Source: DYIU01 sp038326775 (GTDB lineage: Bacteria; Actinomycetota; Geothermincolia; Fen-727; Anoxymicrobiaceae). From it: a stretch of DNA of 64,000 nucleotides. The notes under the pieces were generated by a model. The model was not told where the DNA came from. It ran no database searches and saw only the letters and a list, made by a program, of their open reading frames with translations. Location of the stretch: contig JBBQKJ010000004.1 in assembly GCA_038326775.1 (NCBI GenBank), positions 41,515 through 105,514 of the forward strand. The letters run 5' to 3'. Shown one piece after another: positions 50,181-58,702 of the stretch; within the stretch, counting starts at the first letter, position 1, and each line of letters starts with the position of its first letter. Both the position numbers and the translations under genes were made by a program.

Positions 50181-52364
50181 TCACGGCTCCATCTTCCTGT
50201 ACCTGCCGGCCACCCAGTCCTTTATCCCCGAGGTGTACCAGGGTGAGAAACGCCGGTCTGAGGGGCCCCCCGCCATGGTGGAGTGTATACACTCCTCGGC
50301 CATGTCCGTAACGAACTTGAACGTCGGGCTGAAGGTGGCCTGCCGGCCGCCGAACGTCTTGAAGATCTGGCCCTGGGGGATGGTGGCGCGGCCACCGATT
50401 ATCTCGATCGGCCCGTAGTCGAAGCCAAGGAACTTCGGCAGCCTCCCCGCGAACATCAGGTTGTTCATCATCACCTTGCGGCCCTCGCCCCAGGGACCTG
50501 CCTCTCGTGCAAGGCCCCGCTCTATGGCCGAGCGCAGGAGCTCCTCACGCGTCCGGCCGGCGAACCAGAGCGACTCCTCGGAGAGCATCACCCGGTCGAA
50601 ACAGCCGGTGAAATCCCAGAAAAGGATGGTTTCAGAGAGGATGTGGTCCATCACCCCGGCCCCGAGCGAGAGCTCGCCGAAGACCAGCCTGGCGAGCTCG
50701 AGGTAGACGTTCTCGAAGGCGCTCGCGGCTATCGAGTCGCTATCGTAGCGTTGGTCCCAGTCGCGCAGGGTGCGGCCGCGCGAGGTGTCCGGCAGCAGCG
50801 GCCTGAGCAGGGGCATCCAGTCCTCGGCCTGCTTGGAGTAGAGGTCGTAGTGCATCGCCTGCATCGAGGCTACCGTGTGGTCGGAGCGGGCGGCGAGCAT
50901 CTCGTGAATCCTCCTGGCCCTCCAGTCCCCCATCGGGAGGTTGCACACCCCCACCTGCGCGCAGGCGTTCATGTCCTGGTTGGCGGTTCCGATGTAGCCT
51001 TCCGGCGGGTTATAGAGCGACGGGTTCATCTCGACCGGGTGGGTGCCCTTCCAGTCGTATGACTCGTCCCAGCCCGGCATCGGCAGCAGGCCGCTCGAAC
51101 CGGGCGCTCGCACCGGGCTCCTTCCGCTCTGGTGGTAGCCGATGTTGCCCTCGGCGTCGCCCGCGACCCAGTTCTGGGAACAGAAATCGACGGCGGCGAA
51201 GTGCCGCATCGCCTCGGAGACGCTCTTCGAGGTCAGGATCCTGGCGCCGTGGTTTATGGTGTCGGCTCCGCGCCCGCGGCCGAGCGTCCAGGCCATGGTG
51301 AGGTAATAGCCGTCCTCCGAGGGGTCGCCGTCCAGGGTGCCGTGCTCGTTCTCGTAGAAGCGCACCTTGCGCGGCTCGCCCCTCTTCAGCTTGATGACCT
51401 CCTCGCGCACCCGGAAATCGCTCCAGCCGCCGCCCCGGCGGTATCGACCTCCCTTGACCTCCTCGACGAAGAAGTCGATCACGTCCATGTAGCCGTAGGT
51501 TGGAGACCAGGCGAGACGGTCGGTGCGGCCGAGCGCCGGGAACGGGATGCCCGGGATGGTGCAGCCCGCGAACCAGAAGTCGCCCGAGCGCATCATCACC
51601 TCCTGCCAGATGGCGGGCAGCCTGGCGGTGTCCAGGTGCGGGTCGCCGCAGAGGATAGGCTTGCCCGAGGCGCTCCTGGCACCGGCGACGACCCAGTTGT
51701 TGCTGGCCTTCATGCGCGGGAGCTCTTTGAATCGGAGAGTCGGGGGCACGATGGGCTCCGAGAGCCTGACCTGCCTGATTACCTCCAGGAACTCGGGGTC
51801 GGGTTCGTCAACGAGATACCCGAACAGCTCGCGCACCTGCTCGAGCGGCACGCCGTTCTGGAGCATCTGGACGATGAGCTTTTCCATCCAGGCCTGGGTC
51901 TCGGTCATATCTATCAGGCCGATGAGCTTGGTCATGGTGATGCAGTCGGCGGCGCCCCACGGCTCGGGCCTGTGCCCGACGAGCTTGAACTCGAACGGGC
52001 GGGAGCCCTCGGTGAGCACGTGGTTGATGCCGGCGCAGTATGTCTCGACCACCCGGATCGCTTCCGGGTCGAGCGCGGCGACCTGCTCGAGCGAGTCGCC
52101 CCAGAGGTTGTAGCGCCGCATGTAGATGTCGGTCTGGATGAGCTCCTCGGAGGCCTCCAGGTTCTCGGCCGCCACCCCTTTCGCGATGAGCCGCGTGAGC
52201 TCGAGCTCCACCGGCCGGTCGATCGCGTGCACCCAGCCCAGCCCGTAGAAGAGGTCGTCGAAGCTGTCCGCCTTTACGAGCGGTATGCCGTACTCGTTCC
52301 TCTTGACGGAGACCTGGCCGCCTGGGGCCTGCAGCCGCACCTCTTCTCGTTTCAGCTTCCGCAT
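50181..52364 (-). CDS. penicillin acylase family N-terminal nucleophile hydrolase
   Basis: 727 aa from ATG 52364 with an ideal AGGAGGT upstream. The propeptide chain is self-cleaved before Ser221 in MKASNNWVVAG, the hallmark of the family, and GDPHL, NEHG and GNIGY segments follow. No signal peptide is seen, so it may be cytoplasmic or exported by another route. Substrates range from beta-lactams to acyl-homoserine lactones and peptides; unknown here. Downstream of, and probably co-transcribed with, the UroD-like gene. Confidence 0.9.
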   Translation of the reverse strand: MRKLKREEVRLQAPGGQVSVKRNEYGIPLVKADSFDDLFYGLGWVHAIDRPVELELTRLIAKGVAAENLEASEELIQTDIYMRRYNLWGDSLEQVAALDPEAIRVVETYCAGINHVLTEGSRPFEFKLVGHRPEPWGAADCITMTKLIGLIDMTETQAWMEKLIVQMLQNGVPLEQVRELFGYLVDEPDPEFLEVIRQVRLSEPIVPPTLRFKELPRMKASNNWVVAGARSASGKPILCGDPHLDTARLPAIWQEVMMRSGDFWFAGCTIPGIPFPALGRTDRLAWSPTYGYMDVIDFFVEEVKGGRYRRGGGWSDFRVREEVIKLKRGEPRKVRFYENEHGTLDGDPSEDGYYLTMAWTLGRGRGADTINHGARILTSKSVSEAMRHFAAVDFCSQNWVAGDAEGNIGYHQSGRSPVRAPGSSGLLPMPGWDESYDWKGTHPVEMNPSLYNPPEGYIGTANQDMNACAQVGVCNLPMGDWRARRIHEMLAARSDHTVASMQAMHYDLYSKQAEDWMPLLRPLLPDTSRGRTLRDWDQRYDSDSIAASAFENVYLELARLVFGELSLGAGVMDHILSETILFWDFTGCFDRVMLSEESLWFAGRTREELLRSAIERGLAREAGPWGEGRKVMMNNLMFAGRLPKFLGFDYGPIEIIGGRATIPQGQIFKTFGGRQATFSPTFKFVTDMAEECIHSTMAGGPSDRRFSPWYTSGIKDWVAGRYRKMEP

Positions 52365-52396
52365 CGCTTGACCTCCTTGTTGAAACAACCGTTCCT

Positions 52397-53533
52397 TCAA
52401 CGTGGGCCGGCCGCGCGCGCGGCCTCCAGCATCCACCTGATACGCTCGACGCTCATCGAGGGATGGGTATGCGTCGGCGAAAGGATGAAACCCCCGCCTG
52501 CCGCGTCGCGTATCGCGGCGGCGACCTCGGCTTCGACCTCCTCGCGGGTGCCTTCGACCAGGGTGTGGGTGATATCGATGTTGCCGATGAGGCAAAGGCG
52601 GTCTCCCACCTTCTCGCGCGCCGCGGCGAGCGTGTTGCCGGCGGTCGGCTCGAAGGCGTGGGCGCCGTCGAACCCCCACTCGACGAACTTCTCGACCAGG
52701 TCGTTGGTGTTGCCGCAGCAGTGGATGGCAATCTTCGCGCCGCGGCGGTGCGCCGCTGCCGTTATCTGTCGGTAGCCCTCGCCGTAGAACTCCTCGAGCA
52801 TGGCGGGGGATAGCATCGGTCCGGACTTGTAGGCCAGGTCTTCGCCGATGGTCAGGACGCGAGCGCCAGCCGCGCAGTACGCGTCGACGCACGCGACGTT
52901 GAGCGTCGTGAAGTAACCGACCGCCTCGCGCGCGAAGCCGGGGTCCCTGCGCATCGCCGTGATAAAAGGCGCGAAGCCCATGGCCTGCCAGCTGTTCTCC
53001 CAGAGCCCGGGCGCGACGAACGGCACTATCGCTATTCTCCGGCCCCATATCGCGCGCAGCATCCGGTACATCCTGGCGCCCGCGGCGGAGTACCTTGCGA
53101 TTGCGGGCCGCGGCCAGGCCCTCCACTCCCCGGGGCTCTTGATAAGGCCGTCGCGGTATATGAAGTAGGCGTTGCCGAACCCGTCATCGACGATGTCCAT
53201 GAGCCGGCCGAACGCGTCCTGAAGGTGCGCGTGGTCGCGAAGCCCCATCTTCCAGTAGCCGAACCACATCGCGTCGAACCCCATCACGTGGTTCGCGCGG
53301 GCGCACCTGTTATAGAATCCGAACATCGCCGCGTCGAAGAACCTGTTGAGGGCGCTGGCGTTCCGGTCGACGAAGCGGGCGCCTGTCTTGCTGTTGAGGA
53401 ACCGGAGGAGGGCGTTTGGCTCATGCCCCAGGGCCTGGTTGGTTATGTTCGGGTCCAGTGACATCGATATGGTCGGCGGCGTTTCGGGCTGCCTTCCTTC
53501 GAGCGCCGCGTAGAGCCTTTCTTCCGCGTCCAT
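52397..53533 (-). CDS. uroporphyrinogen decarboxylase-like (MtaA/CmuA-type) methyltransferase
   Basis: 378-aa TIM-barrel of the UroD superfamily, the branch that contains corrinoid:CoM-type methyltransferases. A candidate zinc site is IHCCGNTND (His-x-Cys) with a later Cys-less PTHTHPS. GGAGGTG lies upstream of ATG 53533. A true heme-pathway HemE would be nearer 340 aa and carry a different Arg-rich N-terminus, so a methyl-transfer or other catabolic role is likelier. No corrinoid protein gene is adjacent. Confidence 0.8.
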   Translation of the reverse strand: MDAEERLYAALEGRQPETPPTISMSLDPNITNQALGHEPNALLRFLNSKTGARFVDRNASALNRFFDAAMFGFYNRCARANHVMGFDAMWFGYWKMGLRDHAHLQDAFGRLMDIVDDGFGNAYFIYRDGLIKSPGEWRAWPRPAIARYSAAGARMYRMLRAIWGRRIAIVPFVAPGLWENSWQAMGFAPFITAMRRDPGFAREAVGYFTTLNVACVDAYCAAGARVLTIGEDLAYKSGPMLSPAMLEEFYGEGYRQITAAAHRRGAKIAIHCCGNTNDLVEKFVEWGFDGAHAFEPTAGNTLAAAREKVGDRLCLIGNIDITHTLVEGTREEVEAEVAAAIRDAAGGGFILSPTHTHPSMSVERIRWMLEAARAAGPR

Positions 53534-53664
53534 CAGTCACCTCCGCCAACGTATCCAGTCTAGACATTCTATCATCCGTCCTGTTCTCGAGCGGGTAAGA
53601 AAAACTTGCCCTTGAGCGTCTTTGATGCAAAGAGAGATACTGGGGAAAGTAAAGGGAGGCCGCC

Positions 53665-54354
53665 GTGCCCAGGAAGTTGATAGCCGTGACTCTCGCCCTG
53701 GTGCTCGCGCTCGGCCTGTTCACGGTCGTCGCCGGGTGCGGCGGGACGGTGGAGCAGGAGAAGACCCCGGCGGGGCCCGCGGGCGGGGCGCCCGACCCTG
53801 CGAAGACCGTGACCATGAACGGCCGTTCGGTCATGTCGGGTTGGATGGACCACTGGGGCTACACGTGGGAAGGGCCGGTCGAGCGGAACGGGTACTTCCT
53901 CGACTACAGGGAACTCAACGGCGACGACATGGCGCCGAGCTTCGCGGCCAACGTCGAAGGGCTGGCGCCCGGCTCGGTCGTGTTCTTCAAGTTCTGCTTC
54001 GTCGACTTCGACGGCTCGAACCTGGAGCGGCGAGAGCAAGAGGTGGAGGAGGTTATCCGGACCGCGAAGGACGGGGGCCTGAAGCTCATCATCGGCAACG
54101 CGCTGCCCGTTCGAAAAGCCGACGGCAGCCCGGAGTTGCTGCGGGAGTACAAGGGTTTCAACGCTTTCCTCCTCGAGAAGGCGCGGGATAACCCCGGCGT
54201 GGTGTGGGCCTACGATTTCTACGGCGTTCTTGCGGGGCCGGACGGCTGGCTCAAGCCCGGGTACGACACCGGCGACTCGCACCCGACCGGCGATGCCTAC
54301 TCGGCGCTCGACCCGTCGTTCTTCGAGCTTCTCGGAGGGGTCTTCGGTCGGTAG
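53665..54354 (+). CDS. lipoprotein with SGNH-hydrolase-like features
   Basis: 229 aa from GTG 53665 (GGGAGG 5 nt upstream). Signal peptide with lipobox VVAGC (Cys25). The mature part opens with NGRSVMSGWMDHWGY and ends with GDSHPTGDAY, which resemble block I and the Asp-x-x-His block of SGNH/GDSL esterases, although the classical GDS is shifted. A cell-surface esterase is plausible but not certain. A weak promoter (TTGAGC, 18 nt, GATACT) may precede it. Confidence 0.7.
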   Translation: MPRKLIAVTLALVLALGLFTVVAGCGGTVEQEKTPAGPAGGAPDPAKTVTMNGRSVMSGWMDHWGYTWEGPVERNGYFLDYRELNGDDMAPSFAANVEGLAPGSVVFFKFCFVDFDGSNLERREQEVEEVIRTAKDGGLKLIIGNALPVRKADGSPELLREYKGFNAFLLEKARDNPGVVWAYDFYGVLAGPDGWLKPGYDTGDSHPTGDAYSALDPSFFELLGGVFGR

Positions 54355-54403
54355 ATACGCCTCGGTGTGGCCGGGGCGACTTTTCCGCGGAAGGCGCCAC
54401 ATC

Positions 54404-56290
54404 TCAGGGCACGGCTGAGGAAGTCCCGCGGGGGGCACTCGCACGCGGCTCGACAGTTACCGTCACCCGGGCGGGAGTTCCCGGGCGCGTCGCGCTCTTT
54501 CCGGGCACGCCCCAGGGAAGAGCGACCCTCACATAGACGAGCGCTTTGCCGGTTCCCGGCACCTTGACGTAACGGTAAACCTCTCCCCCGACCGCCTCGT
54601 ACCCGTTGCGCGAGTCCGGTACCTCCATGACCAGGCCTCGCAGGTCCACCGGCATTGCAAGGTAGTTCTCCGTCTGCCAACCGGCCCGGCTCGCGGAGAC
54701 GCTCTCCGGCTCGACGGGCTGCGGCTTCCCCGCCGCGGGGCCTCCCGCCCGGGCGATCCGCTCCGCCGAAAGCGCCGGGCGGTCCAGCTGGTCTGTGTCG
54801 GTCTCGCCCTTCAGGGAAGAGCCGTCATAGAGCGGTATCGAGTTGTCCCCGGTCAGGTAGGCGAAGCTCTTCACCGCGCCCCCTTCGACGTCCACCAGGC
54901 GGTATCCCGGGTACTGGTACCCGAGGCCGCCCTCGTCGAAGGTGACGCAGGTCTGGTTTGCGAAGACGGTCTCGCCCGTGCCGTCCTGCCATTCCACCCG
55001 GCCCACGTCGTCCGAGTGGAGGTGCCCGGTGAAGGCGAAGGCGACGCGGTACCTCGCGGCGAGAAACCGCAAAGCCGTCCTTCCTTTGCCGCCGCCTCCC
55101 AGCGTGTAGAGGCCCGCGAACCTCTCGTTGTCGAAAGCTATGCCCTCACCGCCGGGCACGTAGGGGTCGTGGTGCAACAGCAGCACCCGTGTCTTCGCGT
55201 TCTTGTGGGCGGCCAGGTCGTCGCGCAGCCACGCCAGCTGCCCCTTGAACCCCTCGGCCTTCTTCTCGTTCTGGGCACCGAGCACCTGGCCCTGCCACTT
55301 CCTGGGGTATACGAACAGTCCCAGTTTCTTCATCACGATACGGTCGCTTTGCGGCCACTCGCTGGTGTTAACGGCGGTGAAATGGCAGTCTCCCACATCG
55401 AACGAGTATCGAAGGGGCCCCAGGCTCTCCTCCCAGATGACGGCGCCGTCCACCTCGTTGACGTAGACGTCGTGGTTGCCGGGTATCATGAACACCGGGA
55501 CCTCGAACCTGGCCAGGGCGTTATAGAAGTTCTCAAACTCGACCTGGTAATCGCCCGGCGCGTGCTGGGCCCTGACATAGTCTCCCAGCATTACCACGAA
55601 ATCCGGCCTGACGAGGTTGACCTGGTCGATGGCTCTTTCGAAAAAGACCGGCCTTCCCTCCGGGGTGATGCCCTTGTTCGTCTGTTTTTCGTAAGCGCTC
55701 GAGATGTTGCGGCGGTGCACGTGTATGTCCGACAGGGTAACGAAAGTGAAGTCGTCGCCCGGGCGGTCGGTCACCGAGACGGAATGCGGCTGCTCATCGG
55801 AGTAGCGGCTGCCGCCTGCCTCGGCCTTGACCGTGAGGTCGTAGAGCTCCGGCACCGCGTCGGCGGGAACGCGAAACTCCGCGTGCCAGACCTCGCCCGG
55901 CGCTCCCCTGCTGGTGCCGGCCGGCCAGCGGGACGACGGGCCCTTCCACTTCCTCACCGCTTTCAAGCTGTAGCGCAAACCCTTGAGCGCTTCGCGGGCA
56001 GGCTTGAGGACGACCTGCCACTTGGCCGGGTCCCGCGGCTGCCCGCTAAAGCGCGGGGGCTTGTTGAAATCGAACTCGACTTCCAGGGGCGAGCCCGGCA
56101 CGACCAGCGCGGGGTAACCTATGGTAGGCCAGATGAGGTTGTTTATCCTGACCGGCGGGTAGGGGGTTCTCTTGATGGGGAACCTGCCCGAGGATGAGTA
56201 GAGCACCATCGCTATGCCGCTGTAGAATACGATGAGGACGATGGCGATTATGCCTGTTATCTGCAGAGCGCGGACCAGACGCTTGTTCAT
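54404..56290 (-). CDS. membrane-anchored calcineurin-like metallophosphoesterase
   Basis: 628 aa: an N-terminal transmembrane anchor (about 9-30), a beta-rich domain, then a phosphoesterase core with SDIHVH, GDY, GNHD, LLHHDP and GHLHSDD metal motifs in order, and a C-terminal beta-rich region of about 130 residues. Purple-acid-phosphatase-like enzymes of this layout work outside the membrane on phosphate esters. It converges with the lipoprotein gene. Confidence 0.88.
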   Translation of the reverse strand: MNKRLVRALQITGIIAIVLIVFYSGIAMVLYSSSGRFPIKRTPYPPVRINNLIWPTIGYPALVVPGSPLEVEFDFNKPPRFSGQPRDPAKWQVVLKPAREALKGLRYSLKAVRKWKGPSSRWPAGTSRGAPGEVWHAEFRVPADAVPELYDLTVKAEAGGSRYSDEQPHSVSVTDRPGDDFTFVTLSDIHVHRRNISSAYEKQTNKGITPEGRPVFFERAIDQVNLVRPDFVVMLGDYVRAQHAPGDYQVEFENFYNALARFEVPVFMIPGNHDVYVNEVDGAVIWEESLGPLRYSFDVGDCHFTAVNTSEWPQSDRIVMKKLGLFVYPRKWQGQVLGAQNEKKAEGFKGQLAWLRDDLAAHKNAKTRVLLLHHDPYVPGGEGIAFDNERFAGLYTLGGGGKGRTALRFLAARYRVAFAFTGHLHSDDVGRVEWQDGTGETVFANQTCVTFDEGGLGYQYPGYRLVDVEGGAVKSFAYLTGDNSIPLYDGSSLKGETDTDQLDRPALSAERIARAGGPAAGKPQPVEPESVSASRAGWQTENYLAMPVDLRGLVMEVPDSRNGYEAVGGEVYRYVKVPGTGKALVYVRVALPWGVPGKSATRPGTPARVTVTVEPRASAPRGTSSAVP

Positions 56291-56377
56291 GCGTCTATTC
56301 TAAGTGACCGGGCCGCGCGCGCCAAACGGCGTCCGCCCTTGCCTCCTTGAAACAATCCCCATCCATTCCCCTCGACC

Positions 56378-56406
56378 TTGCCGTGGCAAGAGAAATCCAT
56401 TAGATT
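56378..56406 (+). promoter_or_regulatory. SigA-type promoter of the duplicated zinc protein
   Basis: TTGCCG (56378-56383), 17-nt spacer, TAGATT (56401-56406); start near 56413, about 45 nt before the ATG. Confidence 0.6.
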
Positions 56407-56408
56407 CT

Positions 56409-56425
56409 TAGTTGTGAGACAACTA
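56409..56425 (+). promoter_or_regulatory. palindromic operator candidate TAGTTGT-GAG-ACAACTA
   Basis: A perfect 7-bp inverted repeat with a 3-nt centre lies directly over the predicted transcription start, where a repressor would block initiation. It could also be a small 5' mRNA hairpin. No regulator gene is adjacent. Confidence 0.55.
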
Positions 56426-56457
56426 CCGGCACTGCAGTCTCAAAGAGAGGAGCCACC

Positions 56458-57561
56458 ATGATCATCGAGGCAATGCGAAAGCAATGTCCGGTGTGCGGTT
56501 TTCCCTGGGTGACCAGTTTTGTACTCCGGTGGAGGGACAACGGAACGATCACCATGTTCATGCGAAACGACTTCAGGGCCGTGGTTATGCGGCAGGGCCA
56601 GGTCCAGGCCCTCATGCAACATATCGAAGACAGGCTCGGCGTGTCTATAGAGCACATGGGGTTCGAAGCCCAGAGGAACGCCGCCAGGATGACGTTCGAC
56701 AACACGTTCGACGGCACTCCCGGTGTCAGGTTGATGCTGAAGATGGGCCACTTCAAGCGTGTGGCCGTGGAGTATTTCAACCTGATCGGCGCCACGTGCG
56801 GGCAGTGCCACAGCGACACGCTGGAGTACGTGCCGGGCAGGCGGGGCGTCGCTCGACTAAAAAACCCGTTTTACATGCCCCTCATGGCGGCCTACGTGGT
56901 GGGCGCCTTCGAGTCCATGGAAGGCGTTCCCTTCAAGTCGGAGTGGGAAGAAACCGGCGTCGACACGTATACGATAACAGCCGAGGCGGCCGGGGAGAAA
57001 CCGGAGGTCTCCGACAGGCTGAATGTGGGGGTCGCTCCCCTCCTGCCGGGGCACAACAGCCACGAGAGCTGTCCGAAGTGCCGCGCGCCGAGGGCGCTCT
57101 CTTTCCTCCACTGGAACCTGGACGAGGGCATTATTACCGACACCAGGACAGGCGCCCGGGTGCTGATATTCGACGGCCACGGAATCAACGCCCTGTACAG
57201 GGAGCTGGTGGCCGAGCTGGGGGAGGAAGTGTACCAGCTGCTCGTCGACGCTCAGCGCGACTGGACAGTGGAGCACATCGGCCTCCTGGGCATCACCCCG
57301 TCCTCCGGGGCACTCTCCCGCGGAGAGCTCGAGGAAGCCTACCGCGAGTACCTGTCGATGATGCCGCTCGAAGGGCTGGGCAACCCCGTGGCCATGGAGA
57401 TAAAGGACTCGAGCATCGAGGTCGTCATCGAGAACCCGTACAACGCGTTCGTCCTGGCCGGTACGCTCCAGGGCCTGTACGAGGCTTTCGAGAAAACCCC
57501 CGGCAAGGTGGAGTGGACGGAGTCCAGGCCGGGTGCCGTTCGCTTCAAGGTCGAGCCCTGA
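56458..57561 (+). CDS. internally duplicated zinc-ribbon protein of unknown function
   Basis: 367 aa, GAGGAG 5 nt upstream. It carries three Cys pairs: CPVCG near residue 9, CGQCH near 114 and CPKCR near 203. The N- and C-halves look like copies of one unit: zinc ribbon, short beta strands, then LMQHIEDRLGVSIEHMGFEA in the first and LYRELVAELGEEVYQLLVDA in the second, each followed by a V4R-like helical segment. It may be a ligand-binding sensor (V4R/heme-NO type), but I cannot assign it. The stop is followed by the duplicated palindrome. Confidence 0.75.
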   Translation: MIIEAMRKQCPVCGFPWVTSFVLRWRDNGTITMFMRNDFRAVVMRQGQVQALMQHIEDRLGVSIEHMGFEAQRNAARMTFDNTFDGTPGVRLMLKMGHFKRVAVEYFNLIGATCGQCHSDTLEYVPGRRGVARLKNPFYMPLMAAYVVGAFESMEGVPFKSEWEETGVDTYTITAEAAGEKPEVSDRLNVGVAPLLPGHNSHESCPKCRAPRALSFLHWNLDEGIITDTRTGARVLIFDGHGINALYRELVAELGEEVYQLLVDAQRDWTVEHIGLLGITPSSGALSRGELEEAYREYLSMMPLEGLGNPVAMEIKDSSIEVVIENPYNAFVLAGTLQGLYEAFEKTPGKVEWTESRPGAVRFKVEP

Positions 57562-57590
57562 TAATCGGGGTCAGATCTGACCCCGATTAT
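57561..57590. repeat. 24-nt perfect palindrome, copy 2 (extended to 30 nt)
   Basis: Identical to 14733-14756 over 24 nt (57564-57587) and here self-complementary over 30 nt, beginning at the last base of the upstream TGA. On the plus strand the right arm ends GATTATTAG, so it may act as a terminator. Confidence 0.9.
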
Positions 57591-57679
57591 TAGTCCGGCA
57601 GGGACCGCGAGCGATTTGTATAATAGGCTTAAGACGGCAAACCTCTCGCCGGAGGTGCGGCAGGTCGAACTACTCTTTT

Positions 57680-58687
57680 ATGGGTCCGCGCCTGCCGGCA
57701 GTCGCGGTGGCCGCCGCGATCCTGATTTGCGCCTGCCTGTTTCTCACATGTGGCAATTGTTCTGCAGGAGAGGTCGGGAAAAGGATCGTGGTCTCAATCG
57801 ACGACCAGGTGGCCTACTTCCTGGAGGACGGCTTTTTCGCCAAGTCGCACCTCGTCTCAACGGGCACTAACGCGACCCCTACACCGATCGGCACTTTCAG
57901 TGTCTTCGGGCACGAGTATTCCTACGACAACGGCAACTGCATCCAGTACTACACGATGTACTATAAAGGTCACCTTGGCTTCCACTCCGTTCTCTACTTT
58001 CCAAGCAGCGGGAGTTGGACCGGAAGCGAACTGGGCAGTAAAGCTTCGCACGGATGCATAAGGCAGGGTCTCGATAACGCCCGGTGGGCCTACTACTGGA
58101 CGCCCGACGGCACGCGGGTGGACATAATCCAGGAGCATTTCACCCCACCGCCGCCGAAGCCGAAGCCTGCCCAGGGCGGCAGCGTTGCCATGGGAGTGAC
58201 GCGGGCGTCGACCGCCTGGTATTTTGCCGAGGGCTGCACCGCGCGAGGGTTCGACCAGTTCCTTCTGCTCATGAACCCACTGGCCGGGCAGACCAATGCG
58301 ACGATCAGCCTAGCCGGGAGCGATGGGACGCGTAAGGACATCGAAGTTCTCGTCCCGGGATTCTCCCGGCAGTCGATACGCGTAAACGACCTCGCCGGAG
58401 GGCTCGCGGCGGTTTGCGCAAAAGTCTCGGCGGACCGCCCCGTGGTCGCGGAGAGGTCCATGTACTACGAGTACGGACAGGAAATGCTCGGCGGGGACGC
58501 CTCAACCGGATGCACAGCGCCTTCAAGTGAATGGTACTTCGCGGAGGGCACGTGCCGCCCGGGCTTTGACTCTTACCTGTGCATCCAGAACCCCGGCTCC
58601 GTCGAGGCGAAGGTCGAGGTCGAGTGCGTGAGCGGCGGCGGGATAGTGGTCGAAAGGCCCATGTACTTTAACTACCGCAGGTATTGA
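57680..58687 (+). CDS. secreted L,D-transpeptidase with AEGTTR-type repeats
   Basis: 335 aa. Signal peptide (1-29), then a YkuD domain with the catalytic block S123-H124-G125-C126-x-R128 and an upstream His101. It should cross-link peptidoglycan 3-3 bonds or attach proteins. After a Pro/Lys linker come about two repeats of the WYFAEGxTxxGFxxxLxxxNP type, shared with the convergent gene. No ribosome binding site precedes ATG 57680. TATAAT at 57619-57624 suggests a promoter about 60 nt upstream. Confidence 0.88.
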   Translation: MGPRLPAVAVAAAILICACLFLTCGNCSAGEVGKRIVVSIDDQVAYFLEDGFFAKSHLVSTGTNATPTPIGTFSVFGHEYSYDNGNCIQYYTMYYKGHLGFHSVLYFPSSGSWTGSELGSKASHGCIRQGLDNARWAYYWTPDGTRVDIIQEHFTPPPPKPKPAQGGSVAMGVTRASTAWYFAEGCTARGFDQFLLLMNPLAGQTNATISLAGSDGTRKDIEVLVPGFSRQSIRVNDLAGGLAAVCAKVSADRPVVAERSMYYEYGQEMLGGDASTGCTAPSSEWYFAEGTCRPGFDSYLCIQNPGSVEAKVEVECVSGGGIVVERPMYFNYRRY

Positions 58688-58702
58688 AAGGCGGGCCCGG
58701 GC

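Noticed and set aside
51132..52775. Plus-strand open frame of 547 codons
   Set aside because: Antisense shadow of the penicillin-acylase and UroD-like genes.
52397..53533. HemE uroporphyrinogen decarboxylase
   Set aside because: Length, the HCCGN motif and absence of heme genes nearby favour the methyltransferase branch of the superfamily.
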